Shown one piece after another: positions 62,209 through 64,000 of a DNA stretch of 64,000 bases (positions are counted from its first letter, which is position 1; each line of letters begins with the position of its first letter). The position numbers and the translations under genes were made by a program. The stretch is taken from NCBI GenBank assembly GCA_014381555.1, contig JACNLO010000056.1:1-64000 (forward strand), written 5' to 3'. The notes under the pieces are model-generated. The model saw only the letters and a list, made by a program, of their open reading frames with translations. It had not been told where the DNA came from and searched no databases. This DNA is from Planctomycetota bacterium (GTDB lineage Bacteria; Planctomycetota; Phycisphaerae; Phycisphaerales; SM1A02).

Positions 62209-64000
62209 ATGTATAAAATAATCTCGCTACTTATTCTGCTCGCATTGTTTCCGAACATCTCCTTGGGACAATCGCAAGAAGGTGATGAATGCGCGGATCC
62301 TTTCATTGCTTCAGACGGCGCAAACTATTTTGACACAACAACTGCAACGCCAAGTACGCCCGAACCAGATGAAGCAATGTGTCCTGGCACAGAACTCAAC
62401 TGGAATAACAGCCAAGACATCTGGTTTAAATATACACCACTAACAACTGGTACTCATACATTCACAACTTGCGACCCAACAAGTTACGACACGTCGATGG
62501 CACTCTATGATAGTAGTTGTTCAAACCAAGTTGCGTGTAATGGGGATGACATAAGTGGCGGAGGTGGAGGTTGCCAAAGTTATTTTTCGACCATTACCTA
62601 TACACTCTTAGCGGGAAATTCATATTACATTCGCATAGGTGGGTGGAATGGTGCCGTAGGAACCGGCACCCTAACAATCGATCCCGCTTCTGGTGGAGGC
62701 AGCGATACCTGGTATGTCGATGTCGACAATATAGCCCCCGGCGATGGAAGCGACTGGGTATCTGCATTTACTGATTTGCAGGACGCCTTGGATGTTGCTG
62801 TAAGCGGTGATCAAATTTGGATTGCAGAAGGTACATACATACCATCTGACTTAGATGGCTCAAGTGATGCAAGAGAAGCATCATTCCGCATCATCGCTGG
62901 TGTAGAAATTTATGGTGGTTTTCAAGGTAATGAAGCGGATATTGATCTGCGAAGACCATCGCTATATAGAGTATTTCTCTCAGGTGACTTAGCAGGTGAT
63001 GATGGTGGTTCTGGAGACAACAGTGAAAACGCATACCACGTTGTAACTGCAGACAACCTCGTTGGCGCATCACCAATTTTAGATAGCGTGTATATAGGTG
63101 GAGGAAACGCAAATAGCGGTGGAAATAACAAATATGGTGGTGGGCTTATAGTTGAAAATTATTCTGGCGCCTCTCTCGCGTATCCAATTGTTAGACAAAC
63201 TAGTTTTGTATTTAATGAAGCGCATCATGGTGGCGCTATCGCTATTGTCGATGCAGACAGCGGTGTGCTACTCACTTGGTGCGTACTCTCAAACAATACA
63301 GCAAACAGTCTCGGTGGAGCGATTCTTAACAGTGGTTCGTGCAGGATTGACAACTGTTTACTTGTTTCCAATTATGCTAAAGACGCAGGCGGCGCCGTCT
63401 TCAGCAATGGTTCTGAATTCACATCCATCGGTTCAACCATTGTTCAGAATGGTTCCGACTTTGTTGGTGGCTTGGGTTTTAATGGTGGAATAAACCAAGG
63501 ATTAAATAATATTATTTGGGGCAACACGGATGTCAATGGTAATAATGACCAAATTTACCTCGCTGGTGGAACTTGGACTGGCAACTACAATTGTATTGAA
63601 AACTTTGACAATGGTTTATCCGGCCCAAATACTATTATCGAGAATCCACGATTCGTTTCAGAATTCGGGAATGATGGCGTACCTGCAACAGGCGATGAGA
63701 ACTTCCGCCTCATTCAACAATCTCCATGTATCGACTCGGGTGATAACGCTGTCGTCGTCGAACAATTCGACATCGAGGGGAACGACCGACTCTACGATGA
63801 CCCCTACACTTTGCCAAACGGCGGATTATTCGTTGACATGGGTGCGTACGAACACGTTGATGGGTCAAACAGTGTTTGGATTTGGTCTGGAGCGAATGGT
63901 TCTTTATTCCACGATGCTGGAAACTGGTTGCCTAATGGTATACCTGATGCACAATCAAATGTCATGTTCAATTCCTATGGATTTGAAACTGTAATCATCA
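62209..64000 (+). CDS. Secreted beta-helix surface protein, N-terminal part (runs off right edge)
   Basis: A frame beginning ATG 62209 (GAGG 8-9 bases upstream) stays open for 597 codons to the window end. Residues 1-20 are a signal peptide (MYKIISLLILLALFPNISLG). Residues ~25-160 form a pre-peptidase-C/CUB-like beta domain with paired Cys (CADPF...; HTFTTCDPTSYDTSMALYD; NQVACNGDD). From ~168 (WYVDVDNIAPGDGSDWVSAF) a right-handed beta-helix of the choice-of-anchor Q/polymorphic type runs on, with ANSLGGAILNSG-like turns. The remaining C-terminus, where a dockerin or sorting tail would be expected, lies outside. Confidence 0.83.
   Translation, partial: MYKIISLLILLALFPNISLGQSQEGDECADPFIASDGANYFDTTTATPSTPEPDEAMCPGTELNWNNSQDIWFKYTPLTTGTHTFTTCDPTSYDTSMALYDSSCSNQVACNGDDISGGGGGCQSYFSTITYTLLAGNSYYIRIGGWNGAVGTGTLTIDPASGGGSDTWYVDVDNIAPGDGSDWVSAFTDLQDALDVAVSGDQIWIAEGTYIPSDLDGSSDAREASFRIIAGVEIYGGFQGNEADIDLRRPSLYRVFLSGDLAGDDGGSGDNSENAYHVVTADNLVGASPILDSVYIGGGNANSGGNNKYGGGLIVENYSGASLAYPIVRQTSFVFNEAHHGGAIAIVDADSGVLLTWCVLSNNTANSLGGAILNSGSCRIDNCLLVSNYAKDAGGAVFSNGSEFTSIGSTIVQNGSDFVGGLGFNGGINQGLNNIIWGNTDVNGNNDQIYLAGGTWTGNYNCIENFDNGLSGPNTIIENPRFVSEFGNDGVPATGDENFRLIQQSPCIDSGDNAVVVEQFDIEGNDRLYDDPYTLPNGGLFVDMGAYEHVDGSNSVWIWSGANGSLFHDAGNWLPNGIPDAQSNVMFNSYGFETVII

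Overview
The window reads as chromosomal DNA of a planctomycete, most likely a marine member of the Phycisphaerae. This is inferred from gene content, not from a marker gene. The evidence is secreted proteins ending in a Pro-Gly-Ala-Leu-Ala-Leu hydrophobic/poly-Arg (PEP-CTERM-like) tail, dockerin-like Asp/Asn-Gly duplexes, Cys-rich GACC/GGCC modules, choice-of-anchor and beta-helix surface proteins, and a MoxR/vWA/BatA cluster. The DNA is visibly AT-rich, and GTG/TTG starts with 4-base start/stop overlaps are common. murA and murD show that it makes peptidoglycan precursors. I see no phage, insertion sequence or CRISPR array.

Region by region: 1-2.5 kb and 20.3-23.4 kb hold secreted surface proteins (a truncated BNR/sialidase-like gene, a YHYH protein with a dockerin-like duplex, a choice-of-anchor A protein, two tandem PEP-CTERM-like paralogues, a beta-helix protein), and another beta-helix protein runs off the right edge. 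2.5-17 kb is a nitrate-respiration island read leftward: MIP18/DUF59 protein, narG, narH, narJ, narI, then two NarK-type transporters, a CoxIII-like protein and rarD. Three members are fusions: NarI carries two C-terminal cytochrome c domains, the CoxIII-like protein carries a cytochrome c domain in a loop, and one NarK carries a DoxX-like domain. No nitrite reductase or catalytic oxidase subunit is present. 17-20.1 kb holds an exported MsrB-MsrA fusion, a seven-copy array of a 13-base palindrome filling a convergent intergenic gap, mgtC and two poorly known genes.

23.7-30 kb has murA, a TrmH/SpoU methyltransferase and a Mla-like set (ATPase plus MCE protein, no MlaE permease) with two DUF4190-like proteins, headed by a TPR-YggX fusion. 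30-46 kb is pyrD facing a very compact leftward gene chain: ribF, nrnA, a coiled-coil membrane protein, an iron-type solute-binding lipoprotein, an ABC permease fused to an NHL-repeat domain, a large vWA protein, MoxR, DUF58, BatA-like and murD. From the coiled-coil gene to murD every junction overlaps. 46-53 kb (rightward) has a ~110 kDa NAD-glutamate dehydrogenase, a MuiA/DUF4139 protein and a coiled-coil lipoprotein. 53-56 kb (leftward) has uvrD/pcrA then queG. 56-61 kb has a class II ribonucleotide reductase behind a probable NrdR-box pair and a long leader, an isolated nuoA, and tRNA-Pro(UGG) whose 3' end is part of a 54-base perfect palindrome.

The strongest candidates for undescribed biology are the cytochrome-fused nitrate-respiration island and the overlapping MoxR/vWA/permease-NHL/murD operon. 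Smaller signals are the palindrome family with an ACTGTC core, probable leaderless starts, and the palindrome at the tRNA end. All family calls come from reading motifs; no database search was run.
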